A stretch of 55,061 bases of DNA from Armatimonadota bacterium (GCA_025360125.1 JANYCU010000029.1:1-55061); one strand, 5' to 3'; counted from the stretch's first letter, positions 14,816 through 23,859 are shown. A program made the numbers and translations. Notes: generated by a model not told the origin, from the sequence alone.

Positions 14816-16534
14816 TTACTGGCCGCGTCGCAATCGGTCGATTTGAACTTGCAACTCGGCCGCTTTGTCTTCGGTTGGGACGATATCGGGCGACTTTGTC
14901 ATCGTCCCTCGGGTGTAACCGATGTAAGGTAGCCACCCTTCTGACCGGAGCACTCGATGCTTGCTGACGAGGTCAAAAAGTGGGTTGGTTTGCATGGCTT
15001 GCCAGGCGGTCCTGAGGTCTTCTTTTGGTTGTTTTATTCCCAGACCGTCGAGGATTTGATTGGCCATGAGCAAGTGACCTAGCTCGGTTGGGTGGATACC
15101 GTCACCCGTATGATAGAGTTCTAAACTCGCCTTCATTGCATTTCGCGTGATGAGTTCCATCGGCGCATGAAGGTCGATTACTTCGGCTCCGCCGGGGCGG
15201 GACTTTACTTCCCACTTAGCAAACGCTGCTAATACGTCGTCGTACTTAGCATACGGCTTGCCGTAAGTGAATTTCTCGCCGTCTTTGGTGATGTTGTCGC
15301 CGAATTGGGTGATGTCGAATGCGGGTGGAGTGATGACAATGACTCGAGCGCCGTTGGCCTGGCATTGCTTGACCATCGAGGTGATACCTATCTGAAACGC
15401 CTTCATCCTGGCAGGATCGTTGGGTTGATAGATGCCGTCATTCATGCCATAGCAGGCAAGGATCACGTCAGGGCGGACGGCTACAATGGCTCGATTTAGC
15501 CGCTCGTGAATGTCGGGACGAGGAAACGGGTGTCCAATTTCCGAAAGTCCAGAAGCAGTCTCACTCGCAAGTCCCACGCTGAAGATGTTGAAATCCAGGA
15601 AAGGATTTTGCTTTTGCAGCATGTACTCGATCATGCTGACGAATCGGCCATCTTGGGTGATGCTGTCGCCAAGAATCATGATTCGCTTTCCGGCCAGGTC
15701 GCGAACTGGGCCGGGTGCCCGATCTTTGGCGAGTTCAAATTGACTCTTGATGACCTTATCGCCCATTAATTTCGACAATATCGGTTCAAGAGCGTTGGCC
15801 CATGCTTCTGCGCCTTGGGCATTTGGGTGCACAAGGTCCGGAATCAGGTCGGTATTCATGCTTCCGTCCTTGCGGAAGAAGACGGAATTCAAGTCGGCCC
15901 AAAAGATGTGCTTATTGTCGGCTAGCTTTTTGGTTAGCTGGCCTGCCTGACGGCACGTCTCAACGCTAAGGTCGGAGTTGGTGTATCGGCGATGAAAGTT
16001 CGTGATTTCACGAGCGCCGCCCCGTGGGAAGATGCTCAAGACAAGAATCTTGGTGGTTGGATGTTTCTTTCGAATGGTTTCAACAATGGCTTTTGTCCCG
16101 TCGAAGATTTGTTCGGGCGAGTGAACGGTGGGGTAATTAGTATCGTCGGTGTTGTTGGTGCCGATGAGAACAACTGCGACCTTGGGTGACTTTTGCGAGT
16201 CCAATTCGCCGTTTTGTAAGTTCCAGAGGACGTTTTCTGTTCGGTAACCCGAGTAGCCCAGATTGATGGCGTTACGCGCGGCAAAGTGGGTTTGCCAGAC
16301 CGCTTTGAGCGGCTCCCATTCCCCGCCCGAATCGCCCACGGTGTGGGTGATACTGTCGCCAATCATGAACAAATCGTAGTTATGGCTGCGTACCGCAGCA
16401 ACCTTTTGATTGTGCCGCTCGGACGGCGTTGGAGTTGGAAAATCGGCATCTCCCTGCTTGGGCGTAGGCGATTGACTAAGTCCAATCGCAATCAAGCTCA
16501 AGAGAGTTGCGGAACTAAAGATTGCTTTGAACAT
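14816..16534 (-). CDS. Tandem SGNH/GDSL hydrolase fusion, secreted
   Basis: The 572-residue protein has a signal peptide (MFKAIFSSATLLSLIAIGLS) and two complete SGNH domains. Domain 1 (about 45-258) has MIGDSITH (Ser61), GYSGYRTE, LIGTNNTDD and DLVHPNAQG (Asp233, His236), most like the PAF-acetylhydrolase/GDSL acetylesterase type. Domain 2 (about 284-505) has ILGDSITQDG (Ser291), CYGMNDG and DGIHPTELG. Both active sites look intact. Such enzymes usually deacetylate carbohydrates such as xylan or rhamnogalacturonan. The stop meets the convergent beta-lactamase-like gene end to end (14815/14816). Confidence 0.9.
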   Translation of the reverse strand: MFKAIFSSATLLSLIAIGLSQSPTPKQGDADFPTPTPSERHNQKVAAVRSHNYDLFMIGDSITHTVGDSGGEWEPLKAVWQTHFAARNAINLGYSGYRTENVLWNLQNGELDSQKSPKVAVVLIGTNNTDDTNYPTVHSPEQIFDGTKAIVETIRKKHPTTKILVLSIFPRGGAREITNFHRRYTNSDLSVETCRQAGQLTKKLADNKHIFWADLNSVFFRKDGSMNTDLIPDLVHPNAQGAEAWANALEPILSKLMGDKVIKSQFELAKDRAPGPVRDLAGKRIMILGDSITQDGRFVSMIEYMLQKQNPFLDFNIFSVGLASETASGLSEIGHPFPRPDIHERLNRAIVAVRPDVILACYGMNDGIYQPNDPARMKAFQIGITSMVKQCQANGARVIVITPPAFDITQFGDNITKDGEKFTYGKPYAKYDDVLAAFAKWEVKSRPGGAEVIDLHAPMELITRNAMKASLELYHTGDGIHPTELGHLLMANQILDGLGIKQPKEDLRTAWQAMQTNPLFDLVSKHRVLRSEGWLPYIGYTRGTMTKSPDIVPTEDKAAELQVQIDRLRRGQ

Positions 16535-16562
16535 GGAATTGCGTCGTTGTAATTATGGCTTG

Positions 16563-17054
16563 TTATCCGCCCGATTTCATTTCGTTTCCGTCGAACCACA
16601 TCTTGAGTTCGAGCGACTCTGAATAGCGGACAACCCAGCCGGTTTTACCTTTGATCCATTCGTTCTTGGTCTTGCTGACGAGTCGGAAATCGTGGTCTTT
16701 GCTCTCTTCATCTTTGACCTTTGACTTCAATTCGGAATCAAATGTCACGTATGCAACGCCTTTGTCCAGCTTAAATGTTTTGATTTTCTGAGTCCATTTG
16801 ACGTTGCTCATCATCTTCATTTGAGTTTCGAAGTCTTTGAAAACGTCGGCTCGCTTCATCATCGGCTTGCCGGGAGCTTTGGAATGAAAATCTTCGGCGA
16901 AAGTCGATTCGAACAGCTTGACGTCTTTGTCGGCAAATGCTTTGCTGACTTGGGAAAATCGGGCCTCAATCGCTTTTCGTGCGTCGCTCGAATCATCGAC
17001 GGCTAGGCAAACCAGGGTCAAGGATAGAACTGAAACGATCGCAGGGAGTTTCAT
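16563..17054 (-). CDS. Secreted NTF2/SnoaL-like protein
   Basis: The 163-residue product starts with a signal peptide (MKLPAIVSVLSLTLVCLA). It has the DUF4440/SnoaL-like cone fold pattern: helices ARKAIEARFSQVSKAFADKD, then FESTFAEDFHSKAPGKPM, then strands KTGWVVRYSESLELKMWF. Such domains bind small ligands or act as accessory domains, and no catalytic residues can be named. A TAAAAT box at 17063-17068 lies 8 nt before the ATG. Confidence 0.75.
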   Translation of the reverse strand: MKLPAIVSVLSLTLVCLAVDDSSDARKAIEARFSQVSKAFADKDVKLFESTFAEDFHSKAPGKPMMKRADVFKDFETQMKMMSNVKWTQKIKTFKLDKGVAYVTFDSELKSKVKDEESKDHDFRLVSKTKNEWIKGKTGWVVRYSESLELKMWFDGNEMKSGG

Positions 17055-17062
17055 GGAGCTGA

Positions 17063-17068
17063 ATTTTA
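17063..17068 (-). promoter_or_regulatory. -10 box of the NTF2-like gene
   Basis: TAAAAT on the minus strand, 8 nt before the ATG at 17054, with no Shine-Dalgarno sequence. Confidence 0.4.
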
Positions 17069-17130
17069 CCTACTGATGAGCCTGCTCGAACCCATCAATG
17101 CGCGTTCAGGTGGTGTAAGATTGATGAATC

Positions 17131-17769
17131 GTGAGACTTCATTCGATCGGTCGATGCGCCGGAATTGCCCTCATTTGTTGGTCATTGACCTCGTGTAACA
17201 ACAAACCCGTTGTGGACCCGGTCACGGGCAATAAGAGCGAAGTTATCATAAACTCGAATGCTCCCAAGAACAACATGCCTGATCCGATTAAGAAAGCGTT
17301 GAATAAATCTGGGACTAAAGTCAAGACAACCCCAATCAAGAAGTTCGTCTTTCAGCAGCCATCATCGGATTGGACCTCAACGAAACCAGCCATGGGGGAC
17401 GGCAATTTCACTATGGCTTTGTATAAAATCTCGGGAGGAAAAGTTTGGGTTTATGTCACCAGTATTGGATTGCCAACAAGCTCAAAAGATGCATTGAGCC
17501 TTGTTAAGGATTGCGAAACTGGCTTTGCGCATGGAGCAGCGAACCATCCCGAACTCACCCGAGAATGGATCAAGAGTGGCTTTTCGGCTAGTCGATATTC
17601 GGACGCGACCAAGGGCGATGTAGTCGTTTGGTGCGTCTCTGAATCGTGTAAAGTTGAGCTCAAGTTTGCTTTTGGTGCTGGGACCGATGCGAAAAGTAAT
17701 GTTGCCACGGCCGACAAGGCCACCAACGACTTTCTTGAAAAGAACCCTAAGGGCGGCGCTCAGCTTTAA
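17131..17769 (+). CDS. Lipoprotein, paralogue 1
   Basis: The GTG-started 212-residue product has a lipoprotein signal (SIGRCAGIALICWSLTSC, lipobox LTSC, lipidated Cys22). The mature part is Asn/Lys-rich, followed by a domain ending in NDFLEKNPKGGAQL. Shared segments (PELTREW, a following beta hairpin, a terminal KNPKGG) make it a clear paralogue of the next gene, 68 nt downstream. Function unknown; it is probably anchored to a membrane and faces the periplasm. A TAAGAT sequence lies 9 nt before the GTG. Confidence 0.75.
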   Translation: MRLHSIGRCAGIALICWSLTSCNNKPVVDPVTGNKSEVIINSNAPKNNMPDPIKKALNKSGTKVKTTPIKKFVFQQPSSDWTSTKPAMGDGNFTMALYKISGGKVWVYVTSIGLPTSSKDALSLVKDCETGFAHGAANHPELTREWIKSGFSASRYSDATKGDVVVWCVSESCKVELKFAFGAGTDAKSNVATADKATNDFLEKNPKGGAQL

Positions 17770-17837
17770 TCGTTTCCCGCAACCTAGAAAATAAACCAGC
17801 GACCTATTTCGGGGCCATTTCCGGCAAAATAGGAATC

Positions 17838-18539
17838 ATGAAGAAGGATTCAATCTCTCGGCTTGGCCTGATGATGGCAGTAGGCGGTGCCGTGTTGATG
17901 ATTGGGTGCGAGCCAATCAAGAAAACCCCGGAGAATACTGGTGCAAACGCGCCTCTTACCAGTACACAAGTTCCCGAAATCTCCTCAAACAAGCCGCAGC
18001 CTCCAGTCTCACCCGATGATTTAGCGAAAAGGAAGCTGCAATTTGAATCAATGCAAAAGAGCATTCAGGCGGTTGCATCTCAGGCGACTTCTAAGAAAGG
18101 GCCAGATTTTGACTTTCAATTCGACTTGCCTTCGGCTGGTTGGGAGAAGACCGCCCACGGCGCGGGAGACAGTAAATCGTCGGTTTGGCTCTTTACCGAC
18201 AAGCCAACTGGAATGAAGATATTGCTCTCTTGCGCAGGGACGATGGGGGATCCAACCTTTGCGAAGTCGGCTCAGTCTGTCTACGATTCGTGCCAAAAGA
18301 AAAGACCTGAATTAACTCGAGAGTGGAAAGTAGGTGAGTTTGACCTCAAAAGGTCTTTCATTGGCTTCATTGATCCCCGACACGGCGAAGTAACGATCAC
18401 CGCATTTTCGCCAATCTGCTCGCTGGAATTTAATATTGCCAGCGAAACAATGGATCGAGATGACTTGTTCAAATATGCGGATGACGCAGTTGAGTCATTC
18501 ATGAAGAAGAATCCCAAGGGCGGCTTTCCGGCCAAATAA
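17838..18539 (+). CDS. Lipoprotein, paralogue 2
   Basis: The 233-residue product has a lipoprotein signal (LGLMMAVGGAVLMIGC, lipobox MIGC), a Pro/Asn-rich spacer and a globular C-terminal half. It shares PELTREW and the end SFMKKNPKGG with the preceding lipoprotein, so the pair arose by tandem duplication and then diverged. No catalytic motif is visible. A strong bidirectional terminator overlaps its stop codon. Confidence 0.75.
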   Translation: MKKDSISRLGLMMAVGGAVLMIGCEPIKKTPENTGANAPLTSTQVPEISSNKPQPPVSPDDLAKRKLQFESMQKSIQAVASQATSKKGPDFDFQFDLPSAGWEKTAHGAGDSKSSVWLFTDKPTGMKILLSCAGTMGDPTFAKSAQSVYDSCQKKRPELTREWKVGEFDLKRSFIGFIDPRHGEVTITAFSPICSLEFNIASETMDRDDLFKYADDAVESFMKKNPKGGFPAK

Positions 18540-18575
18540 AAATTGCCCAGGAGTAGTTACTCCAGGGCAATTTTT
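18538..18575. terminator. Bidirectional terminator
   Basis: Long near-perfect palindrome: AAAAATTGCCC, A, GGAGTA, GT, TACTCC, A, GGGCAATTTTT. It pairs over 17 bp with one A-A mismatch, with T runs in both directions. It ends the lipoprotein gene (+) and the carboxypeptidase-regulatory-like gene (-), and starts within the lipoprotein's stop codon. Confidence 0.9.
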
Positions 18576-18582
18576 AGCCTAC

Positions 18583-19965
18583 CTAGTTTTTTTCAAGCAG
18601 GAATGTGAATGTCTTGTTGTAGGAATCATCTCGAGCGCGAATGGAGAGTCGGACTTCCATTCGGCCACTTCGATTAGGGCTTCCCGTCACGCGAATATCC
18701 CATCGTTTGTCTTCTCGGTCCATCATCTTTCCGGTTGCATCTAGTCGATTGTTCGATCGATCGAACGTGCCTTCGAACTGGATATGGAATCCGGCTCCTC
18801 GGCGAGGAGACAACCAACCTTTGACCTTGTCGATCGACCGATCGCCATTCGCTAATGTGATCGAAAGGATATGGGAAGCAATTGCCGAGTTATCGGTTTC
18901 GATGTCGGCATTTCCAACATAGTCACCTTTGGCAACATTCTGATCCTGCGGATAGTTTCGACCGTTTCGCGGTTGCACCGTGAAGTTGAATCTGCTATCC
19001 CAGTGAGCGTTTTGTACTCCGGTCGAACCCGTTAATACGGCGCTGACCCGAACCGTGTAGACACCGGGAACGTTGGTTCGAACGTCGTAGACTTCGTTGG
19101 CATAATCATTTAGCGAGAGCGAAACATTTCGGACATCACTGTTGAGCCCAGCCCCGTTCGGACCCGAAATATTGACCGTCGACACGGCGGAGCCTCGACC
19201 ATTTCGAGTTTCGGAAAGCAACAATCCAACATTGATGTGGGCGACATCACCGACTTCAATTTGGTTCTTTGTGGTCAATCGAATCATTCCATCGAGCTTG
19301 CCTGAGTTATATCGAGTTGGATTTGACCGATCGTCGAGCCGCGTCTTTCGTCGCATTTGAACGTAATAGACCATGCTTGTTGTATCCGTTCTTGGTCGGA
19401 ATGTGATGCTCTTATTAACCGTATCAAAGTCTCGGCTCATGATCGAGACGTCAAATCGACCACCGGAAAGTGATCCTGGAATTTCATAAGTGGTCAAACC
19501 ATTCGGTCGGCTACGGATCAGGTCACGCTTGCCCGTTTCGTTAGTGAACACTTCGATTTCGGCGTTTGAAATGGGTTCGTTTCGATCGTCGCTCATCAGC
19601 ACGAATTGAATCGTTGGTCGCCGAGTCCGTCGGAGCCGCAAGTCGGCTCGAATATCATTTGATCGCTCGGTTACATCGACCGTCGTCGAACCGAACCCTT
19701 GATAGTCGTCAGCAGCCACGATGAGATATCGACCTGGCATGAGGTCTTGGTCGGCAAAGCCGTTCCGTCCGGTTGAATTCGAAAAATCGCTTCTCCGATC
19801 AGAACCTCCAAATGGACCGTAATACTTTACGGATACGCCTTGGACGGCATGGCCAGCGTCATCGCGAACTTGCGTGCTGACACGAACGGTGTTGCCTCTT
19901 TGGGCGACCGCTAATCCGGCAAGGGATGCAACAGCGAAGATTGTCGAGAAGAGTCTTGTTTTCAT
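18583..19965 (-). CDS. Secreted carboxypeptidase-regulatory-like beta-sandwich protein
   Basis: The 460-residue protein has a signal peptide (MKTRLFSTIFAVASLAGLAVA). The first module is a CarboxypepD_reg/transthyretin-like domain (about 27-110: VSTQVRDDAGHAVQGVSVKY, GFADQDLMPGRYLIVA). A second similar module follows (about 115-205: NEPISNAEIEVF, LTTYEIPG), then Ig-like modules. These non-catalytic beta-sandwiches usually mediate adhesion or surface binding. Many Arg codons use CGA. No anchor or sorting signal is seen at the C-terminus. Confidence 0.75.
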   Translation of the reverse strand: MKTRLFSTIFAVASLAGLAVAQRGNTVRVSTQVRDDAGHAVQGVSVKYYGPFGGSDRRSDFSNSTGRNGFADQDLMPGRYLIVAADDYQGFGSTTVDVTERSNDIRADLRLRRTRRPTIQFVLMSDDRNEPISNAEIEVFTNETGKRDLIRSRPNGLTTYEIPGSLSGGRFDVSIMSRDFDTVNKSITFRPRTDTTSMVYYVQMRRKTRLDDRSNPTRYNSGKLDGMIRLTTKNQIEVGDVAHINVGLLLSETRNGRGSAVSTVNISGPNGAGLNSDVRNVSLSLNDYANEVYDVRTNVPGVYTVRVSAVLTGSTGVQNAHWDSRFNFTVQPRNGRNYPQDQNVAKGDYVGNADIETDNSAIASHILSITLANGDRSIDKVKGWLSPRRGAGFHIQFEGTFDRSNNRLDATGKMMDREDKRWDIRVTGSPNRSGRMEVRLSIRARDDSYNKTFTFLLEKN

Positions 19966-20081
19966 AGTTGACCTCGTTTTGTGAACCTAGTCATTTGTTT
20001 AGACTGACGCTCGACAAAAGCGTTTCGTCGAGACGAAAGTCCAATAGGTCTTCCTACTCTTTCTGGGGCAGCGCATTACGC

Positions 20082-21014
20082 CTACAGGTATTTCGGCTCT
20101 GGCAGTGGCTTCAAGTCTCGTTCGATTGTTGCTCGCTGGGGCTCAAGGAACGGTGGCAAGGCCAACTTTTCGCCCAGGTGATCGGGGTCCTCGTCACTGG
20201 CAAAGCCGGGGCCCTCGGTTGCCAATTCGAACAAAACTCCGCCTGGCTCGCGGAAATACAAACTGTGGAAGTAAAACCGATCGATATAGCCTGATGTCCG
20301 GATTCCAGCCGATGCAAGCTTGTCCTGAAACGCGAGCAGTTCCTGATCGTTTTGAACGCCAAAAGCGACATGGTGGACGCCGCCAGCTCCGACTTGTCCA
20401 AAGGCCCTTTCTTGGGGGTCATTAACAAGGACTTCGGCCGAATGATGCTCGCCTTTGATCACGAAACGCGTTCCGTCAACATCGTCAAAGCCCAACAATT
20501 CGGTAAGCACTTTTCGGGTTGCGTCAGGTCGCGCACTATCGAGATCAACTCCTAAGATGCCTCGGATCGCCATTTCATTGGGTACGACTTTCGTCCATGG
20601 AACGACTTGATTGGCCAGCCCAGAGTCATCGATCAGGGCCAATTGTTGCCCTTCTGGGTCGGCAAACGTTAATCGGTCCCGACCCTTTCGGTCGAGATCC
20701 CATTCGGGAACAACGCCGTGCTCTTTTAGCCGTTGTTCCCAAGCTTTTAACGAACTTCCTGCAACCCGCAAAGTAGTAAGAGAAACCGTAGCAACGCCTG
20801 GGCGATTCGGCTGAATGGACGGCCAATCGAAGAAAGTTAGGTCGGTACCGGGTGAGCCGACGGTGTCGGCATAAAACAAGTGGTATGCCGAAACATCATC
20901 TTGATTGACACTCTTCTTCACCAACCGCATTCCTAGGACTCCGGTGTAAAACTCGAGGTTTTCGACAATCTTTGCACTGACCGCCGTGACATGGTGAATT
21001 CCGAGAACATTCAT
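20082..21014 (-). CDS. VOC-family ring-cleaving dioxygenase (MhqO/MhqA-like)
   Basis: The 310-residue protein has two vicinal-oxygen-chelate modules. Module 1 (2-140) starts GIHHVTAVSAKIVENLEFYT and carries the first metal His; module 2 (145-270) has GGVHHVAFGV and VLFELATEGPG with the second His and Glu. This arrangement is typical of putative hydroquinone-type ring-cleaving dioxygenases. The conserved tail ends in LPEPKYL-like sequence. The substrate is probably a hydroquinone or catechol, but no pathway genes are adjacent. The intradiol dioxygenase at 43837 is far away. Confidence 0.88.
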   Translation of the reverse strand: MNVLGIHHVTAVSAKIVENLEFYTGVLGMRLVKKSVNQDDVSAYHLFYADTVGSPGTDLTFFDWPSIQPNRPGVATVSLTTLRVAGSSLKAWEQRLKEHGVVPEWDLDRKGRDRLTFADPEGQQLALIDDSGLANQVVPWTKVVPNEMAIRGILGVDLDSARPDATRKVLTELLGFDDVDGTRFVIKGEHHSAEVLVNDPQERAFGQVGAGGVHHVAFGVQNDQELLAFQDKLASAGIRTSGYIDRFYFHSLYFREPGGVLFELATEGPGFASDEDPDHLGEKLALPPFLEPQRATIERDLKPLPEPKYL

Positions 21015-21040
21015 TGATTTGACTTCATTATGTCTCCCTA

Positions 21041-21075
21041 AAAAAGAAAATGGCTCGCTGAAACCAGCGAGCCAT
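21041..21075 (-). terminator. Terminator of the PEP-CTERM metalloprotease gene
   Basis: On the minus strand an 11-bp perfect stem (21050-21060 with 21065-21075, 4-nt loop) is followed by TTTTCTTTTT. It separates the metalloprotease gene from the downstream dioxygenase gene on the same strand. Confidence 0.85.
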
Positions 21076-21094
21076 TCATATTGTTTTTAGACGC

Positions 21095-22018
21095 TTACTT
21101 CTTTCGTCGAACTCGGCAGAGGGCCAAAAACCCAAGTCCAAGCGCGAAGACCGGCGTTGGCTCGGGAACGGTGGACAAGTTATAGCCAGAAACATCTAAG
21201 GCGCGGAATTCGGTGATCCCGAGGTCGGCACCTGGGCCAGCCGTTCCCGCCCAATCCTGGGTCTGAGGCGTCGCGTGGACAATCCAGTCCGCATAGTCTC
21301 CGCCATTCGGAGCCTGATTAAATTGGTCGATGTGAGTGACGCCATCGAGGGAAAAGAATGCTTGTCCGGCTACGGTACTGTGGGTTCGAAGACCGTTTTG
21401 ATCATATCGGAACAAATCGAGCATCGCGCATCCGGGCGAGAATCCGATATTAGAGCCCCAACCACCGATGCCAAGCGCCTCACCAATTTCGTGAGAAGCA
21501 ACCGTCATATAATCAAATTTCCCGGCGTTATTTCCACCGTGATTGAATCCACAAATGCTGCTGTTAAGCCAAATGGTGCAGTCAACTGATGATGGAGCAT
21601 TGAACCCAAGAGCGCGAGCCTGAGCAGTAGTAATGTCAATTCCGTGAGTTCCGTTGAGCACCGGGTCATTGACTTGATTGGGCAAGCCAGCGATTGCGGC
21701 GATATCGTCGGCCGAGTTCTGGTCAGTAATCATGTGATTTCGCAGGTCTTGGTAGGTCACGTTAATCGTTGAAGCGGAACTCGCGCCGAGGCCAGAAGCT
21801 TGATCGACAAAAGTGATGTTGACCGTGATGTTATCCAGCAGTTTGGCCTCAAACGCGGCTTTGGACTGGTTGATCGCCGCTTGGATGAGGGCGCTATTGC
21901 CGTTTCCTGTAATCGAGGAATCGAACGACGCGTTGATGATGATATTTGCCGAAGCAGGAAGCGCTGCGCCAACGAAAAATGTGCCCGAAAGAATAAAACT
22001 CAAATGCCGAAATTTCAT
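21095..22018 (-). CDS. PEP-CTERM putative zinc metalloprotease (NF038122-like)
   Basis: The 307-residue product has a signal peptide (FILSGTFFVGAALPASA). The body carries the zinc-protease-like motif VASHEIGEALG (about residue 183). It ends with a PEP-CTERM signal: VPEP, a hydrophobic helix (VFALGLGFLALC), then RVRRKK. PEP-CTERM proteins are processed by an exosortase, which is not in this window. The motif is HExxE rather than HExxH at the second position, a feature I recall from the NF038122 group, so catalysis should not be assumed. A signature Cys pair (Cys149 and Cys158) may form a disulfide. Confidence 0.8.
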   Translation of the reverse strand: MKFRHLSFILSGTFFVGAALPASANIIINASFDSSITGNGNSALIQAAINQSKAAFEAKLLDNITVNITFVDQASGLGASSASTINVTYQDLRNHMITDQNSADDIAAIAGLPNQVNDPVLNGTHGIDITTAQARALGFNAPSSVDCTIWLNSSICGFNHGGNNAGKFDYMTVASHEIGEALGIGGWGSNIGFSPGCAMLDLFRYDQNGLRTHSTVAGQAFFSLDGVTHIDQFNQAPNGGDYADWIVHATPQTQDWAGTAGPGADLGITEFRALDVSGYNLSTVPEPTPVFALGLGFLALCRVRRKK

Positions 22019-22127
22019 GTTTCAAAAAAGGCGAGATCGCCTGTCCATCAATTGTACAAAGAACCTGTCAAATTTGTCAGGGTTTGTAACTTGCTGTCGA
22101 CAAAACCTAGCAATTCTTAATGCGTTT

Positions 22128-23708
22128 CTAATGGGGGCCGAGAATACACATGGCTGCATTGTGACCCGGGATTCCGCTGACCGCTCCACCCCTTAAGGCT
22201 GACGCCCCAGCCCGAAATACGCGTGGGAATTCGGTTTCGACGCCCCATGTTCCAATATCCTCGTTTTGGTCAGCAAACGGCCACGACAACGTGTTGTGGA
22301 ATATGTTTCCTTGATCGAGGTCAACTTCCCTTTCCAGGTCTTGGGGAGTCTTGATTTCGATGCACGGTTTGCCTTCTCGGTCGAGGGCGAGGCAGTCGGC
22401 AAACGATTCGTCACAGATGCGATCAAGGCCCTCAAGATACAGTTCCTTGATTTGCTCTTTCCGATCATCGTGGTCGGTTTCGAACAGACGGTAAGGCATA
22501 TCGAGGCCAAAGAGTGTGAGGGTTTGGAATCCCTTGGCTTGGAGTTCGGGGCTGAGGATGGATGGATCGGTGAGGGTATGGCAGTACATTTCGCCCGGAG
22601 CAGGATTGGGGATTGTTCCCTCTTTGGCGAGGCCATAGCTCGTGATCATTTGTTGGTAACCCTCGTCGATGTGGAAAGACCCGGCGAACGCTTCTTCAGA
22701 GCTGACTCCTTTTGCCTTCACTTTTGGCAGACGCCTAAGGAGCATATTGATTTTGATGACCGAGCCTTCGTCGGTGGTGACCGGGTGCCACACTTCGCCC
22801 ATGATTTTTGCGAATGTCTTCGGCCCGGCGTTAACCAAGACGTTTTCGGCTTGGACTGCGCGGATATTCCCTTCGTGATCAAAGGTAACGGTATGGGAAG
22901 CTGGCCCAAGCTCGACGTGATTTACGGTTGCCGAGGTTAGGAATTCGACGCCAGCGGCCTTGCAGGTATCGACGAGGGAGTTGACCAGCGATCTCATTCC
23001 GCCGACGGGCACGCGCCATTCCCCATCTCCATTACCAATGATGTGATAGAGAAAGCAGCGGTTTTGGAGCAAAGATGGATCGTGGGGATCGGCGAACACG
23101 CCGATCTTTCCGTCGGTCATGAGCAAGCCTCGCAAGGCATCGTGCTCGGCGTATTTTTCAATAACCTTTCCGAGAGGTTCCTCGATGAACGACTGCCACG
23201 CTTCCCTTTCCTGATCGCTTGTCATTTGACTTTGAAAGTCTTTTCTGGATTTCAGCGGCGCAAGCAGCGTTGGCCAAGCTTTTTGGGCGATGGCAACCTC
23301 AAGCTCTATTAACTTCTGGTAGCTGCTCCATGCCTCGTCACTGCCCGTCATTTCGCGCATTGATTGCTGCGATCGGCTTTGGTCGATATTGGAAATCACC
23401 AAGCCGTTCTGATTGCTGTTGTAAGGCGTGAACGAGGCAGTTTTTCTCTGGGTGGTTTGAAAAGTTAATCCCAAGTCGTCGACAATCTTCTTGGGAAAGA
23501 GCGAGATGAGATAGGAGTATCGCGACAGCCAAGCATCATAATCGGGGAAAACCTGCTGGGAAGCGGTCGCCCCGCCGAGGGTATCGTTTCGCTCGAGCAC
23601 GAGTACCGACTTCCCGGCCCTGGCCAGGTACGCGGCCGCGACCAGGCCGTTGTGCCCACTACCGACGACGACGGCGTCATATGATGTGTTCAGCGGGCTA
23701 GGCGACAT
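22128..23708 (-). CDS. FAD-dependent oxidoreductase, phytoene-dehydrogenase/PYROXD2-like
   Basis: The 526-residue flavoprotein starts with the dinucleotide-binding fold (YDAVVVGSGHNGLVAAAYLA) and the FAD ribose-binding Glu (VLVLERNDTLGG). It ends with the C-terminal FAD motif (RVFRAGASALRGGAVSGIPG). This profile fits the NAD(P)/FAD-dependent amine-oxidase/phytoene-desaturase superfamily and is closest in feel to PYROXD2. No carotenoid genes are nearby, so a role in carotenoid synthesis is not supported. A TAAACT box lies 6 nt before the ATG. Confidence 0.88.
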   Translation of the reverse strand: MSPSPLNTSYDAVVVGSGHNGLVAAAYLARAGKSVLVLERNDTLGGATASQQVFPDYDAWLSRYSYLISLFPKKIVDDLGLTFQTTQRKTASFTPYNSNQNGLVISNIDQSRSQQSMREMTGSDEAWSSYQKLIELEVAIAQKAWPTLLAPLKSRKDFQSQMTSDQEREAWQSFIEEPLGKVIEKYAEHDALRGLLMTDGKIGVFADPHDPSLLQNRCFLYHIIGNGDGEWRVPVGGMRSLVNSLVDTCKAAGVEFLTSATVNHVELGPASHTVTFDHEGNIRAVQAENVLVNAGPKTFAKIMGEVWHPVTTDEGSVIKINMLLRRLPKVKAKGVSSEEAFAGSFHIDEGYQQMITSYGLAKEGTIPNPAPGEMYCHTLTDPSILSPELQAKGFQTLTLFGLDMPYRLFETDHDDRKEQIKELYLEGLDRICDESFADCLALDREGKPCIEIKTPQDLEREVDLDQGNIFHNTLSWPFADQNEDIGTWGVETEFPRVFRAGASALRGGAVSGIPGHNAAMCILGPH

Positions 23709-23714
23709 GAACGT

Positions 23715-23720
23715 AGTTTA
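23715..23720 (-). promoter_or_regulatory. -10 box of the FAD oxidoreductase gene
   Basis: TAAACT on the minus strand with 6 nt to the ATG at 23708. Confidence 0.45.
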
Positions 23721-23839
23721 GTAGATTTAGAGTGGCATTGGTTCGGACATCTGCATCGCTTGTAGACCGTACCGAAGTGATGCAGCGAGAAGCTAGCATA
23801 ATAACGGCTAGTTCGGTCAGATTCAAATAAAGGTGATTT

Positions 23840-23859
23840 ACCTAGTGAATTTACTAGGT
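23840..23859. promoter_or_regulatory. Near-perfect 20-bp palindrome, possible operator
   Basis: acctagtgaatttactaggt is palindromic except for one base pair (7-bp outer arms ACCTAGT/ACTAGGT). It lies in the 235-bp divergent region between the oxidoreductase gene and the PEP-CTERM propeller gene, 85 nt before the latter's ATG, where a dimeric regulator could bind. Confidence 0.4.

Noticed and set aside
22266-22940. 224-codon frame antisense to the FAD oxidoreductase
   Set aside because: Fully inside a well-supported flavoprotein gene; no motif of its own.
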